From Actinomycetota bacterium (GTDB taxonomy: Bacteria > Actinomycetota > Geothermincolia > Geothermincolales > RBG-13-55-18), in NCBI GenBank assembly GCA_014360655.1, contig JACIXC010000002.1:124001-188000 (forward strand): a stretch of DNA of 64,000 bases, read 5' to 3'. The notes beneath the pieces are model-generated. The model did no database searches. It saw only the letters and a list, made by a program, of their open reading frames with translations, and was not told the origin of the DNA. Shown one piece after another: positions 1 to 9,044 of this stretch (position 1 is the first letter of the stretch; every line of letters begins with the position of its first letter). A program made the position numbers and the translations under genes.

Positions 1-36
1 CAGGAGGAGGTGAGCGAGGAGTTCGACCTGGAGTGA
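1..36 (+). CDS. C-terminal fragment of an upstream gene
   Basis: The window opens inside a reading frame. The last 11 codons read QEEVSEEFDLE and end in TGA at 34-36. The tail is acidic, but it is too short to assign. In related genomes the gene before DUF177 is often coaD or a DivIVA-like coiled-coil protein; that is background knowledge and is not shown here. The 230 bases that follow contain no convincing gene. Confidence 0.5.
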   Translation, partial: QEEVSEEFDLE

Positions 37-269
37 CGCCGCGCCTCCCGCGGGCCGCGGAGACGCCAGTGCCGTGCGAGACAGCGCAGAGGGGGCGGTT
101 TTCGCTCAAGCAGGCAGGCCGCCCATCCACCCCGTGACCGTACGAACCCGGACATGCAACCCCGCCATGGCATTCACGCTTGCCAACCCCCACCCTCATC
201 CGCAACACTTGTCCTGGGGCGGTTGTCGCCCCTGAGAGTGATACCGCTGCAGGCGGGAGGAGATGCTTG

Positions 270-848
270 ATGAGCGAGTCGCTTGCCTCGCGCAGGCTCA
301 GGGTGCCCGTTTCCAGCCTCATGAAGAAGCTTTTCTCGCGGGAGAGGTTCCGGGCCGACCTGGACATCGCGGTGGGAGAGCAGGGGTTGTACGAGCGCGG
401 CGGGCTGGGTGGCCTCAGCCTCGACCTGTGGCTGGAGAGCAGCCCGGACGGCATAAGGGTGAAGGGCAAGGTGCGGGGCACCGTCGGCATGGAATGTACC
501 CGCTGCCTGAAGGAGTACCGCCAGGAGCTGGACATCGACGTCGACGAGTTCTACAGGCGTCCCGGCCTGGGGGCTGCCGCCGGGGAAGGCGGCAGGCTGC
601 CGCGGGAGGTCGAGGTGCCGGAAGAGGACGCTTACCTCATCGAGGAGAACACCGTGGACCTCAACATCCTGGTCAACGACGCCGTGCTGCTCAGTATGCC
701 GATAAAGCACCTGTGCAGACTTGATTGCCGCGGATTGTGTCCCCGTTGCGGGAAAGAGTTGAACCAGGGTCCCTGTGACTGCCGCGGGGATGATATCGAC
801 CCACGACTGGAGGTGCTGCGCACGCTGCTGGAGGATGAGGGGGAGTGA
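270..848 (+). CDS. yceD: DUF177/YceD family protein
   Basis: A 192-residue protein of the DUF177 (YceD) family, which in most bacteria lies directly upstream of rpmF and is thought to act in 23S rRNA/50S maturation. The sequence shows the typical middle part with a Cys pair (METCRCL-like segment, residues about 76-82) and a C-terminal zinc-ribbon-like cluster of the form CRLDC...CPRCG...CDC. The start at ATG 270 was chosen because GGGAGGAG lies 8-9 bases upstream. The reading frame stays open further upstream to 180 without a ribosome site. The neighbour rpmF begins 113 bases later from its own probable promoter. Family assignment rests on the Cys pattern and on context. The molecular role is inferred from the family. 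Confidence 0.85.
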   Translation: MSESLASRRLRVPVSSLMKKLFSRERFRADLDIAVGEQGLYERGGLGGLSLDLWLESSPDGIRVKGKVRGTVGMECTRCLKEYRQELDIDVDEFYRRPGLGAAAGEGGRLPREVEVPEEDAYLIEENTVDLNILVNDAVLLSMPIKHLCRLDCRGLCPRCGKELNQGPCDCRGDDIDPRLEVLRTLLEDEGE

Positions 849-875
849 GGGGCGGCCACGCCTGGCGGACTCTGC

Positions 876-905
876 TTGACCCGGGTTATGCACGGTATTT
901 ATACT
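876..905 (+). promoter_or_regulatory. probable housekeeping promoter for rpmF-plsX-rnc
   Basis: TTGACC at 876-881 and TATACT at 900-905 are separated by 18 bases, close to the sigma-70/HrdB consensus TTGACA-N17-TATAAT. Transcription would start near 912, giving a leader of about 50 bases before rpmF. It lies just after the end of the DUF177 gene, so rpmF can be expressed separately from it. Confidence 0.55.
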
Positions 906-961
906 CTGATGGTGTTTGTGCCGGATACATTAGAACTCGTGGTCATATCACGGAGGTGAGC

Positions 962-1138
962 ATGGCGGTACCCAAGCGGAGGAAATCTCGCTCGCGCACC
1001 GCATCCAGGCGGGCGAAATGGGTGGCGCGACCCCTCCCCAAGGCGGAATGTCCGCAATGCCATTCCCCCAAGTTGCCCCACCGAGCTTGCCCCAACTGCG
1101 GAACCTACAACGGCAGGGAGATCCTGGAAAGCGAATGA
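962..1138 (+). CDS. rpmF: 50S ribosomal protein L32
   Basis: A 58-residue L32 protein of the large ribosomal subunit. It begins MAVPKRRKSRSRT, the hallmark basic N-terminus. It carries an intact zinc ribbon with two Cys pairs, CPQC (residues 30-33) and CPNC (43-46), so it is the zinc-binding (C+) form. The start at ATG 962 is preceded by GGAGGTGAG. An in-frame extension to 845 exists but has no ribosome site and no similarity to L32. It is followed by plsX, the usual rpmF-plsX coupling of ribosome and lipid synthesis genes. Confidence 0.97.
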   Translation: MAVPKRRKSRSRTASRRAKWVARPLPKAECPQCHSPKLPHRACPNCGTYNGREILESE

Positions 1139-1203
1139 CGCCGCGACTACGCGGACGAAACCCCACGTTGAGCTGCGGGATCCCGTGAGGAGCTGGCTAT
1201 AGC

Positions 1204-2211
1204 ATGGAGCGGTCGGAGATCGTCGTGGCCCTGGATGCCATGGGAGGAGACCGCGCGCCGGAGGCCATGGTGGCCGGTGCGCTGGATGCGCGCGATGAGC
1301 TGGGTATAAGTGTTCTGCTCGTGGGCGACGAGGAGAGGCTGTCGGTCCTGCTGCGCGAGGCGGGCAGGGGCGAACTCCCGGTCCTCCACGCGCCCGAGGT
1401 CATAGGGATGGCGGAAGAGGGAGCCCTGGCGGTGAGACGCCGCGAGGGCTCCTCCCTTGTTGCGGCGGCCCGGGCGGTCCGGGAGGGAAGGGCGCATGCC
1501 ATGGTGTCCGCCGGGAACACGGGAGCCGCCATGGCCGCGGCCCTGCTCACCTGGGGCAGGATAAAGGGGGCCAAGAGGCCGGCGGTCGCGGTCGTTCTCC
1601 CGCCGCTGGATGCGCCCACCCTCCTCCTGGACGCGGGAGCGAACGCGGATTGCCGGCCGGAACACCTGCGCCAGTTCGCCCTGCTGGGAAGCGCCTATGC
1701 TTCCCTGCGCTTCGGCCTGGAGAAACCCCGCGTGGCGCTCCTCAACATCGGGGAAGAGGAGGGGAAGGGCAACCAGCTGGCACGCGAGGCCTACGCCCTC
1801 CTTGCGGCGGAGGAGAGGATCGACTTCGCCGGGAACCTGGAGGGGAGGGAGCTGGCCGCTCACGCTGCCGACGTGGTGGTGACCGACGGCTTCACCGGTA
1901 ACGTGGCGCTCAAGGTGATCGAAGGAGTGGCGTCGATGATATTGAGGAGGCTGCTCGCCTCCCTCTCTTCATTGAGCGAGGAGGAGATGAAAGCGGTCCT
2001 CCCGGCCCTGGCGGGCCTGCGCGAGGAGCTGGATTACCGGGTCGTCGGTGGAGCGCCGCTGCTGGGCGTGCGCGGGATATGCATAATAGCCCACGGAAGC
2101 TCGGACGCGCTCGCGGTGAAGAACTCCCTGCGCGCAGCGGCCGAGGCTGTGGAGATGGGCCTGGTTGAAAGGACGGAGCGATTGCTGGCCGCCGAAAGAG
2201 GAGAGGAGTGA
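1204..2211 (+). CDS. plsX: phosphate acyltransferase PlsX
   Basis: A 335-residue PlsX, which converts acyl-ACP and phosphate to acyl-phosphate, the donor for PlsY in phosphatidic acid synthesis; it is peripheral on the cytoplasmic membrane. The N-terminal signature ALDAMGGDRAPEAMV (residues 9-23) is intact. Further family blocks such as SAGNTGA (about 101-107), DAGAN and VTDGFTGNVALK (about 226-237) follow in order. Length is normal for the family. The stop codon overlaps the ATG of rnc by one base (TGATG), indicating translational coupling. Confidence 0.96.
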   Translation: MERSEIVVALDAMGGDRAPEAMVAGALDARDELGISVLLVGDEERLSVLLREAGRGELPVLHAPEVIGMAEEGALAVRRREGSSLVAAARAVREGRAHAMVSAGNTGAAMAAALLTWGRIKGAKRPAVAVVLPPLDAPTLLLDAGANADCRPEHLRQFALLGSAYASLRFGLEKPRVALLNIGEEEGKGNQLAREAYALLAAEERIDFAGNLEGRELAAHAADVVVTDGFTGNVALKVIEGVASMILRRLLASLSSLSEEEMKAVLPALAGLREELDYRVVGGAPLLGVRGICIIAHGSSDALAVKNSLRAAAEAVEMGLVERTERLLAAERGEE

Positions 2212-2915
2212 TGAGGTTCCGGGGCAGGAGGAAGGCGGAGCCGGTCGAGGATAAGCTCGGCGTCGTCTTCCGCGACCGCGAGCTGCTGCGCAGGGCGATG
2301 ACCCATCGTTCCTACGCCCATGAAGCCGGGCTGGACGCCGGCGACACCAACGAGAGGCTGGAGTTCCTGGGAGACGCCGTCCTTGACCTGGTGATCTCCG
2401 ACTACCTCTACCGCCATTACGAACACCTTGACGAGGGGGAACTCACGCGCGTCAGGTCTACCCTGGTGAACATGAACCTGCTGGCGGAGGTCGCACGCGA
2501 CCTCGGCCTGGGAGAACACGTCATGCTCAGCCGGGACGAGAGGGCGGACGGGGGCGCCGACAAGACATCGATCATAGCCGACGCCGTGGAGGCGCTCATC
2601 GGAGCCGTCTACCTGGACCGCGGCCTGGAAGCCGCCAGGCGCCTGATCATGCGCCTCTTCCGGGAGCGGCTGCAGCAGGCGGTGGCGGGGGAACTGGATT
2701 TCGACTACAAGTCGCGCCTGCAGGAGCTGGCGGTCAAGCAACGGGGGATACTGCCGAAGTACCGCCTGCGGGAGGAGGGTCCCGATCACTGCAAGACCTT
2801 TTACGCCACCGTGTACGTGGCGGGCAGGAAAATGGGGACGGGGAGGGGGAATTCCAAGAAGGAGGCGGAACAGTCCGCCGCCCGCGAGGCGTTGCGCCGC
2901 ATAAGGGAAGGGTGA
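2211..2915 (+). CDS. rnc: ribonuclease III
   Basis: A 234-residue RNase III that cleaves double-stranded RNA in rRNA precursor and mRNA processing. The catalytic signature NERLEFLGDAVLDL is at residues 47-60. A second acidic site lies in the DKTSIIADAVEALIGA segment (about 120-135). A C-terminal double-stranded-RNA-binding domain (about 160-232) ends in the GRGNSKKEAEQSAAREAL helix. ATG 2211 overlaps the plsX stop; GTG 2208 directly before it is an equally possible start, and GGAGAGGAG upstream serves either. The context rpmF-plsX-rnc-smc-ftsY is conserved in many bacteria. Confidence 0.96.
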   Translation: MRFRGRRKAEPVEDKLGVVFRDRELLRRAMTHRSYAHEAGLDAGDTNERLEFLGDAVLDLVISDYLYRHYEHLDEGELTRVRSTLVNMNLLAEVARDLGLGEHVMLSRDERADGGADKTSIIADAVEALIGAVYLDRGLEAARRLIMRLFRERLQQAVAGELDFDYKSRLQELAVKQRGILPKYRLREEGPDHCKTFYATVYVAGRKMGTGRGNSKKEAEQSAAREALRRIREG

Positions 2916-3055
2916 CGACCCCGCGGGCCCCGGTCAGGGCTGTTGCCATAAACGGCCCCCGGGTGTTATTGATAGATGATCCATTGCGAGGCTGCTGCGT
3001 GGGATGAGGGGCGCCTGTCGGCATCGCGCCACTCACGCCGGTAAGAAAAGGGGGG

Positions 3056-3904
3056 ATGAAGTTGGCAGGCATCGGTATAGTCACGGATTCCACCGCGTAT
3101 CTCGGGGAGGATTACGCCAGGGAGCACGACATAAAGGTGGTGCCCCTGAAGGTCATCATGGACGACGTCTCATACCGCGAGGGCATAGACATCACCCACG
3201 ATGAGTTCTACCGGCGACTGCGGGAGCCCGGGGTCTTTCCCACCACCTCCCAGCCCTCCGCAGGCGAGTTCCTGGAGGCCTACCGGGAAATGGCGGACAG
3301 GTACGACGCCCTAATCAGCATACACATCTCCGCCGGCATCAGCGGCACCTGCGAATCGGCGCGTTCGGCCGCCATGGAGATGGGTGATTTTCCCATCAGG
3401 ATAGTCGACTCCCGCTTCACCAGCATACAGCTGAGCATGTTCATCGACGAGCTGGTCCGGGGGAGAAAGGAGGGGATGGGGCTCGATGAGCTGATGGGGA
3501 TGGTGGAGGAGAAGATCAAGAACAGCACACTCCTCTTCATGGTGGCCACCCTCGAATACCTGCACCGCGGCGGGAGGATCGGTGGCGCGCAGGCGTTCAT
3601 GGGCTCCATGCTGCGCATCAAGCCCATCCTCTACATAGACGGGACCATCGACGCGCTGGAGAAGGTGCGTGGGGCGAACAAGGCCCTGGATCGCCTGGTG
3701 GAACTCGCGGCGGAGAAGGCCGGCGGCCGCAGGGTGAAGGTCGGTCTGACCCATGTGCAGGACGAGGAACGCATGTTCGAGCTCATGGACAAGGTGAAGG
3801 CCGCTCTCGACTGCGATCCCGAGGACATCCGCTGGAACGAAACGGGACCCGTGATCGGCTCGCACGTCGGGCCGGGTACGGTGGGTGTGGGCTTCTACTA
3901 TTGA
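3056..3904 (+). CDS. degV: DegV family fatty-acid-binding protein
   Basis: A 282-residue DegV/FakB-type protein. Family members bind one fatty acid and present it to the kinase FakA for phospholipid synthesis. Visible signatures are TDSTAYL at residues 10-16 (normally V/T-DS-T/A) and FPTTSQPSAGEF near 62-73. A later ISAGISGTCESA motif contains the conserved Ser/Thr region, and the C-terminus has HVGPGTVGVGF. ATG 3056 follows AAAAGGGGGG. No fakA (DAK domain) is in the window. The gene sits between rnc and the long repeat region, so it is separated from smc by 1.4 kb. A lipid role fits with plsX nearby but is inference. Confidence 0.9.
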   Translation: MKLAGIGIVTDSTAYLGEDYAREHDIKVVPLKVIMDDVSYREGIDITHDEFYRRLREPGVFPTTSQPSAGEFLEAYREMADRYDALISIHISAGISGTCESARSAAMEMGDFPIRIVDSRFTSIQLSMFIDELVRGRKEGMGLDELMGMVEEKIKNSTLLFMVATLEYLHRGGRIGGAQAFMGSMLRIKPILYIDGTIDALEKVRGANKALDRLVELAAEKAGGRRVKVGLTHVQDEERMFELMDKVKAALDCDPEDIRWNETGPVIGSHVGPGTVGVGFYY

Positions 3905-4260
3905 TACCCGCGCGGGCGTATGTCTTTCCTCCTTCCGACGGCCGGGCCGCCGGGTAACGGTCTCGCTCGCAGGCTCGCTGCGACCGACCCGGTCGTTCCC
4001 GGCCTGGGTCGGTTGCGTATCCTTCCTTCTTCCGGCCCGGGGCCTCAGGGTAACGGTCTCGCTCGGCGCCGCGTACCTTTCTTATAAATCCGGAACGTTG
4101 GGAAAGGCGCACTCGCTGCGACCGACCCTGTAGTTCCCCGGGCTGGGTGGGTGGAAATACGTCCTTCTTCCGGCGGCCGGGCCGCCGGGTAACGGTCTCG
4201 CTCGCAGGCTCGCTGCGACCGACCCGGTCGTTCCCGGCCTGGGTCGGTTGCGTATAAGGA

Positions 4261-4495
4261 GGCCGGGCCGGGGCTCGTGCTCGCTCCGCGACGCGCGGCC
4301 TCGCGATGGTTTCACCCTTTAATGCAGGTGCTCAATCCATGCAAGGGTTTATCATATGCCTTCCTTGTCCGGAGGCCGCTTGCGATGTCCCTCGCCCGAC
4401 CCCGGACCCGGCCTTGGTGGGTGGGTATATGTACTTCTTCCGGCGGCCGGGCCGCCGGGTAACGGTCTCGCTCGCAGGCTCGCTGCGACCGACCC
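4261..4495. repeat. long repeat unit, copy 1
   Basis: A 235-base unit that begins GGCCGGGCCGGGGCTCG and includes an AT-richer centre (GGTTTCACCCTTTAATGCAG and following bases to about 4360). It ends at the palindrome/GTAACGG core and GCGACCGACCC. It is nearly identical to 4542-4777 and 4812-5046. It is followed by a linker starting TGTAGTTCCCCGGGC. Confidence 0.85.
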
Positions 4496-4541
4496 TGTAG
4501 TTCCCCGGGCTGGGTGGGTGGAAATACGTCCTCCTTCCGAC

Positions 4542-4777
4542 GGCCGGGCCGGGGCTCGTGCTCGCTCCGCGACGCGCGGCCTTGCGATGGTTTCACCCTT
4601 TAATGCAGGTGCTCAATCCATGCAAGGGTTTATCATATGCCTTCCTTGTCCGGAGGCCGCTTGCGATGTCCCTCGCCCAACCCCCGGACCCGGCCTTGGT
4701 GGGTGGGTATATGTACTTCTTCCGGCGGCCGGGCCGCCGGGTAACGGTCTCGCTCGCAGGCTCGCTGCGACCGACCC
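4542..4777. repeat. long repeat unit, copy 2
   Basis: A 236-base unit nearly identical to the one at 4261. It differs by a C-to-T change (GCGGCCTTGCG) and one extra C in the CCCAACCCCCGG stretch. It is followed by a different linker (GGTCGTTCCCGGCC), showing that linkers and units are shuffled independently. Confidence 0.85.
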
Positions 4778-4811
4778 GGTCGTTCCCGGCCTTAGTGGTT
4801 GCGTATAAGGA

Positions 4812-5046
4812 GGCCGGGCCGGGGCTCGTGCTCGCTCCGCGACGCGCGGCCTCGCGATGGTTTCACCTTTTCATGCGGGTACTCAATCCATGCAAGGGTT
4901 TATCATATGCCTTCCTTGTCCGGAGGCCGCTTGCGATGTCCCTCGCCCGACCCCGGACCCGGCCTTGGTGGGTGGGTATATGTACTTCTTCCGGCGGCCG
5001 GGCCGCAGGGTAACGGTCTCGCTCGCAGGCTCGCTGCGACCGACCC
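4812..5046. repeat. long repeat unit, copy 3
   Basis: A 235-base third copy with a few substitutions in the centre (TTTTCATGCGGGTACTC instead of CCTTTAATGCAGGTGCTC) and CCGCAGGG in place of CCGCCGGG in the palindrome. It is the most diverged of the three, as expected for an end unit. Confidence 0.85.
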
Positions 5047-5314
5047 GGTCGTTCCCGGCCTTTGCAGGTTGGAAATCCGTTCTTCTTCCGGCCCGGGGCC
5101 TCAGGGTAACGGTCTCGCTCGGCGCCGCGTGAATATGCTCGCTGCTCGCCGTTTCTTCAGGTGCGGAGGGATATCCCATCAGGTGAGAACGTACTTATAA
5201 TATGGGCGAAAAGGTGCCGGAATGGAAGCGGACCTGGCATGAAGGGGAAAGCAGGGGGCAAAGAGAAAAATATTAAAACCGTACCGGGATAGGAGGAAAG
5301 GAGAGCCGACGAGC

Positions 5315-8300
5315 ATGTACCTGAAATCATTGAGCGCGCGCGGCTTCAAATCCTTCGCCGATAGGATAACCCTGGAGTTCGAGCCCGGGATCGCGGTTAT
5401 CGTCGGTCCCAACGGCAGCGGGAAGAGCAACATCGCGGACGCGGTGCTCTGGGTGCTCGGGGAACAGAGCCCCCGCAACCTGAGGGGGAGCAAGATGGAG
5501 GACGTCATCTTCTCCGGCAGCGCGAGCCGCCAGCCCCTCAACATGGCGGAGGTATCGCTGGTCCTCGACAACAGCGGCGGAGGCATCCCGCTTGCGTTCC
5601 CGGAGGTGGTGGTGACGCGCCGCATCTTTCGCAGCGGGGAGAGCGAGTACCTTCTCAACAACACTCCATGCCGCCTCGTGGACATACAGGAGATACTCTC
5701 CGACCTGGGCGTGGGGCGGGAGTTGACGGCGGTGGTGAGCCAGAACCGGCTGGAGAGCATCCTCCGCAGCGGCGCCGAGGAGCGCAGGGTATTCATCGAG
5801 GAAGCGGCCGGTTTGCGCAAGCACAGGCGCCGCAAGGAGAAGGCCCTGCGCAAGCTGGAGGCCATGGAGCACAACCTGGTGAGGGTAAGGGACATCATCT
5901 CCGAGGTGAACAAGCAGTTGCGTCCCCTGGAGAAGCAGGCGCAACAGGCGCGCGAGAGCAACCAGCTGGCCTCGGAGATAAGGGATCTGTCCCTGCGCAT
6001 GCTGGTGGCCGAGATGGAGGACGTGAGGAGGCAGTGGGAGGAGCGTCGGCAGGAGGAAGGGAACCTGCAGGAGAGGCTGGAAACCGCGGTCGCGGAGATA
6101 AAGGAGAACAAGGAGAAACGGGCCGCGCTCGAGGCGGAGGTAAGGGTCCTGCGCGAAGCGCTCGACGCCTGCCGCGAACGCGACATGAGGCTGCTTTCCC
6201 TGGGGGAGAGGCTGCGCGCCTGTGACAGCCTGGGCCGCGAGAGGCTCAGGCTTTACGCGGCGCTCTCGGGCGAGGCGGACTTGCGGGAGAGGTGGCGCTC
6301 GCGGAGGGAAGAGGCGGAGGAGAAGATGGCGGCCCTGGAGGCCGAGCTGGCGCAGGCGCTGCAGGAGATGGAAGGGATGCGCGGGGAGGAGGCATCCATG
6401 CGGGAGCGCCTCGGCCGCCTGAGGGAGGAACTGGGAAGGGCCCGGGAGGCAAGGGATGAGCTGCGGCGATCCCTGCAGGGCGCACGGGAAGGGCTCGCGC
6501 AGATCTCGGAAAGGCTGGCGAAGGAACTGGAGCTCGGCGAGTCCCTCGAGGTCGAGGAACGGACCGCCCTGGCGGAGCGCGAGAGGCTCGCCGCGGAACG
6601 CTCCGGCCTCGAGGAGACGGCGGCCCGCATGGAGGAGGAGCTGGCCAGGGTGGAAGAGCGGCGGCGGGAGTGCGAGGAAAGGCTGGCCGCGGTCCGCGAG
6701 GAGCTCGCCCGCCGCGAGGAAGAGCTCGCTTCCCTGTCGCGGCTTGAGGCGGAGTCCTTCCGTGAGGAGGCGCTGGCGGCGGCCAGGTTGCAGGCGCTCC
6801 AGGAGGTGCAGGATTCCCACATCGATTACGCCGCCGCGGCGAGGCGCGTACTGGAGAACAGCGGCGGGCTGCCGGGCGTGAAGGGGTTGCTGCTGCACGA
6901 GATCAGGATAGAGGAGAAATGGGAGAAGGCGATCGAGTCCTACCTGGGGCCGTGGCTCTTCTCCGTCATCGTGGAGAGGCTCGGCGACGCCATGGCCGCG
7001 GTGCGCGCGCTGAAAAGGGAGGGCGAGGGCTTCGCCATTTTCCTGCCCCTGCGCGAACTGGAAACTTCTTCCATGCAGGAGGCGGCAGGCGTGGCGGAGG
7101 CGGTGGGCGGCGTTTCCGCCCTCCAGGTGGTGGAGTGCTCACCGGAGATACGGCCCGCCGTCGTGTCCCTGCTGGGGGACGTGGTGCTCTGCTCCGGCCT
7201 GAGAGAGGCGGAGAGCAAGGCGGAGCTGTTCCCCAGGCTCACCTTCGTGACCGCGGACGGCGACGTCATAGCGCCGCGGCGCGCGGTGAAGGGAGGGGCG
7301 CGCCCCCGCAGCCCCTTCCACGTGGTCGCCAGGCGGCGGGAGATGGAGCGGCTGCGCGAAAAGCTCGCGCTCTGCGAGGGGGAGGCGAACGACCTGGAGG
7401 CGCGGCGCGTGGAGGCTTCCGGAGCCGTTTCGCGCCTGCGCGCCGAGCTGGAGCGCGTGGCGGACGAGAGGCGCGGTCTCGAGGGAGAGATACGGGAGGG
7501 GGAGACGGCGCTGCGAGGACTGAGGCAGCGGATAGAGGAGAAGGGGAAGGAGCTCGCGCGCCTTGCGGAGAGAATGGACGATATCGCGGGGAGGCGGGCG
7601 GAACACGAGGAGAGGCTGCAGGGCCTGCGGGAAGAGGAGGAGGAACGCCGGCAGACCATGCGGTGCGCCGAGGCGCCCCTCGGGGAAGCGGAAACCAGGG
7701 TGGAGGAACTGCGCGGCCGCGAGAGGGAGATGGCGGAGCGCCTGCAGGAGCTGAAGGCGCACGAGGCCTCCCTGCGCGAACGGCGGTTCCACCTGGAGCG
7801 CAGGATAGCGGAACTCGAGGAGGAGGCGAAGGGACCCGCGGTGCCGGGGAAGGAGAAGATCGCGCAGGTCGCGAGCGTACAGGAAAGGCTGCTCACCCTC
7901 GTGGCCGACCTCTCGGAGGTGCACGGGAGGTTGACGAGGCGCATGAAGGAGCGCGAGGAGGCGACCAGGTCGAGGCTCTCGGAGGCGGAGGCGGAGATCG
8001 CCGCCCTCCAGGAGAGGCTGGAAGAGCTGGAGGAGCGCGAGTCCGAACTGCGCGAGATGGTGCATCACGGCGACCTGGCCTCCACGCAGCTCAAGATGCG
8101 AGTGGACATGCTCGTGCAGCGCCTGCTGGAGGAGTTCAAGGTCCCGCTGGAGACGGCGTTCAGCGAGTACATGCCGACGGAGAGCATGGAGGAGATGCGT
8201 TCCAGGCTGGAAAGGCTGGAAAGGCGCCGGGAAGCGCTGGGGCAGGTGAACCCCAGGGCGGTGGAGGAATACCAGGCGCTGAAAGAGCGTCACACGTTCC

Positions 8301-8863
8301 TCATGGAGCAGGTGGAGGACCTGCGCGAGAGCAAGGCCGCGCTCCTCAAGGTCGTACGGGCGATCGACCGGGAGATAATCCGCATATTCAAGGAGACCTT
8401 CGAGGAAGTGAACATGCATTTCCAGGAACTCTTCGAAAAGCTCTTCCCGCAGGGGAGGGCGGAGTTGAGCCTCAGCGACCCCACGGACCTCCTGCACACG
8501 GGGGTGGAGATCGAGGCCCAACCCCGCGGCAAGCGGCTGAAGAAGCTCACCCTGCTCTCGGGAGGAGAGACGGCCCTCATCTCCCTGGCCTTCCTCTTCG
8601 CGATCTTCAAGACGCGCCCCAGCCCCTTCTACTTCCTGGACGAGGTGGAGGCGGCCCTGGACGACGTAAACCTGCACCGCTTCCTGAACATGCTGCGCGA
8701 ATTCAAGGGCGATTCGCAGCTCGTAGTCATCACCCACCAGAAGCGCACCATGGAGATCGCCAACGTCATCTACGGCGTCTCCATGCAGGCCTCTGGCGTC
8801 TCGCGCGTTGTCAGCCAGAAACTGGAAGAAACGGAGCGCCTGGAGCGCACCGGCATCGCCTGA
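5315..8863 (+). CDS. smc: chromosome segregation ATPase SMC
   Basis: An 1182-residue SMC protein, the core of the condensin-like complex that compacts and segregates the chromosome. In order: N-terminal ATPase lobe with Walker A GPNGSGKSN (residues 31-39), a first long coiled coil (about 170-500, very rich in Glu/Arg), the hinge domain (about 510-660, starting near GGLPGVKGLL), a second coiled coil, and a C-terminal lobe with ABC signature LLSGGETALISL (about 1080) and Walker B FYFLDEVEAALDD (about 1103-1115). ATG 5315 follows AGGAGGAAAGGAG. A TATAAT at 5196-5201 is a possible -10 box, but no good -35 accompanies it. scpA/scpB are not in the window. Confidence 0.97.
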   Translation: MYLKSLSARGFKSFADRITLEFEPGIAVIVGPNGSGKSNIADAVLWVLGEQSPRNLRGSKMEDVIFSGSASRQPLNMAEVSLVLDNSGGGIPLAFPEVVVTRRIFRSGESEYLLNNTPCRLVDIQEILSDLGVGRELTAVVSQNRLESILRSGAEERRVFIEEAAGLRKHRRRKEKALRKLEAMEHNLVRVRDIISEVNKQLRPLEKQAQQARESNQLASEIRDLSLRMLVAEMEDVRRQWEERRQEEGNLQERLETAVAEIKENKEKRAALEAEVRVLREALDACRERDMRLLSLGERLRACDSLGRERLRLYAALSGEADLRERWRSRREEAEEKMAALEAELAQALQEMEGMRGEEASMRERLGRLREELGRAREARDELRRSLQGAREGLAQISERLAKELELGESLEVEERTALAERERLAAERSGLEETAARMEEELARVEERRRECEERLAAVREELARREEELASLSRLEAESFREEALAAARLQALQEVQDSHIDYAAAARRVLENSGGLPGVKGLLLHEIRIEEKWEKAIESYLGPWLFSVIVERLGDAMAAVRALKREGEGFAIFLPLRELETSSMQEAAGVAEAVGGVSALQVVECSPEIRPAVVSLLGDVVLCSGLREAESKAELFPRLTFVTADGDVIAPRRAVKGGARPRSPFHVVARRREMERLREKLALCEGEANDLEARRVEASGAVSRLRAELERVADERRGLEGEIREGETALRGLRQRIEEKGKELARLAERMDDIAGRRAEHEERLQGLREEEEERRQTMRCAEAPLGEAETRVEELRGREREMAERLQELKAHEASLRERRFHLERRIAELEEEAKGPAVPGKEKIAQVASVQERLLTLVADLSEVHGRLTRRMKEREEATRSRLSEAEAEIAALQERLEELEERESELREMVHHGDLASTQLKMRVDMLVQRLLEEFKVPLETAFSEYMPTESMEEMRSRLERLERRREALGQVNPRAVEEYQALKERHTFLMEQVEDLRESKAALLKVVRAIDREIIRIFKETFEEVNMHFQELFEKLFPQGRAELSLSDPTDLLHTGVEIEAQPRGKRLKKLTLLSGGETALISLAFLFAIFKTRPSPFYFLDEVEAALDDVNLHRFLNMLREFKGDSQLVVITHQKRTMEIANVIYGVSMQASGVSRVVSQKLEETERLERTGIA

Positions 8864-9044
8864 CCTCAACACGAGCCCCTTCCGGTCATCCGCGCGGGAA
8901 ACATGCCGCGTAGACGTTCCAGGCCGCTTCGGCCGCGGGGCGCGGTGCAGGGCGCGCGGGCGGCGGTCACGCTATTTACGCTATGATATTCAATGGCGGT
9001 GTCCGGGGAGCGGCAGGCGCGGCCCGCCGGCGGCGTTAGCGAGG

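Larger units (their letters stand above)
3918..5140. repeat. mosaic intergenic repeat array between degV and smc
   Basis: About 1.2 kb of non-coding, GC-rich DNA built from recurring blocks. The core GTAACGGTCTCGCTCG occurs seven times, at about 3954, 4050, 4189, 4459, 4740, 5010 and 5106, at intervals of 96, 139, 270, 281, 270 and 96 bases. The 4050 and 5106 copies share a variant flank ending in GGCGCCGCGT, so the array opens and closes with the same 96-base step. Palindromic GGCGGCCGGGCCGCC precedes most cores. Several cores run into an 11-pair inverted repeat (3980-4017, again near 4215-4252). Unit lengths are not multiples of three overall, and open frames inside are low-complexity shadows, so coding is unlikely. 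Function unknown. Confidence 0.85.

Noticed and set aside
698-705. Exact GCCGATAA (WhiG -10) inside the DUF177 gene
   Set aside because: No TAAA-like -35 at 15 bases; it is inside coding sequence and encodes conserved residues.
3918-5140. CRISPR array
   Set aside because: Repeats are 96-281 bases apart with units of about 235 bases; there are no uniform 25-40 base repeats or spacers and no cas genes.
4356-5200. Repeat-protein coding frames inside the array
   Set aside because: Unit spacings of 281 and 270 do not keep one frame, the frames lack ribosome sites and all six are similarly open because of GC bias.
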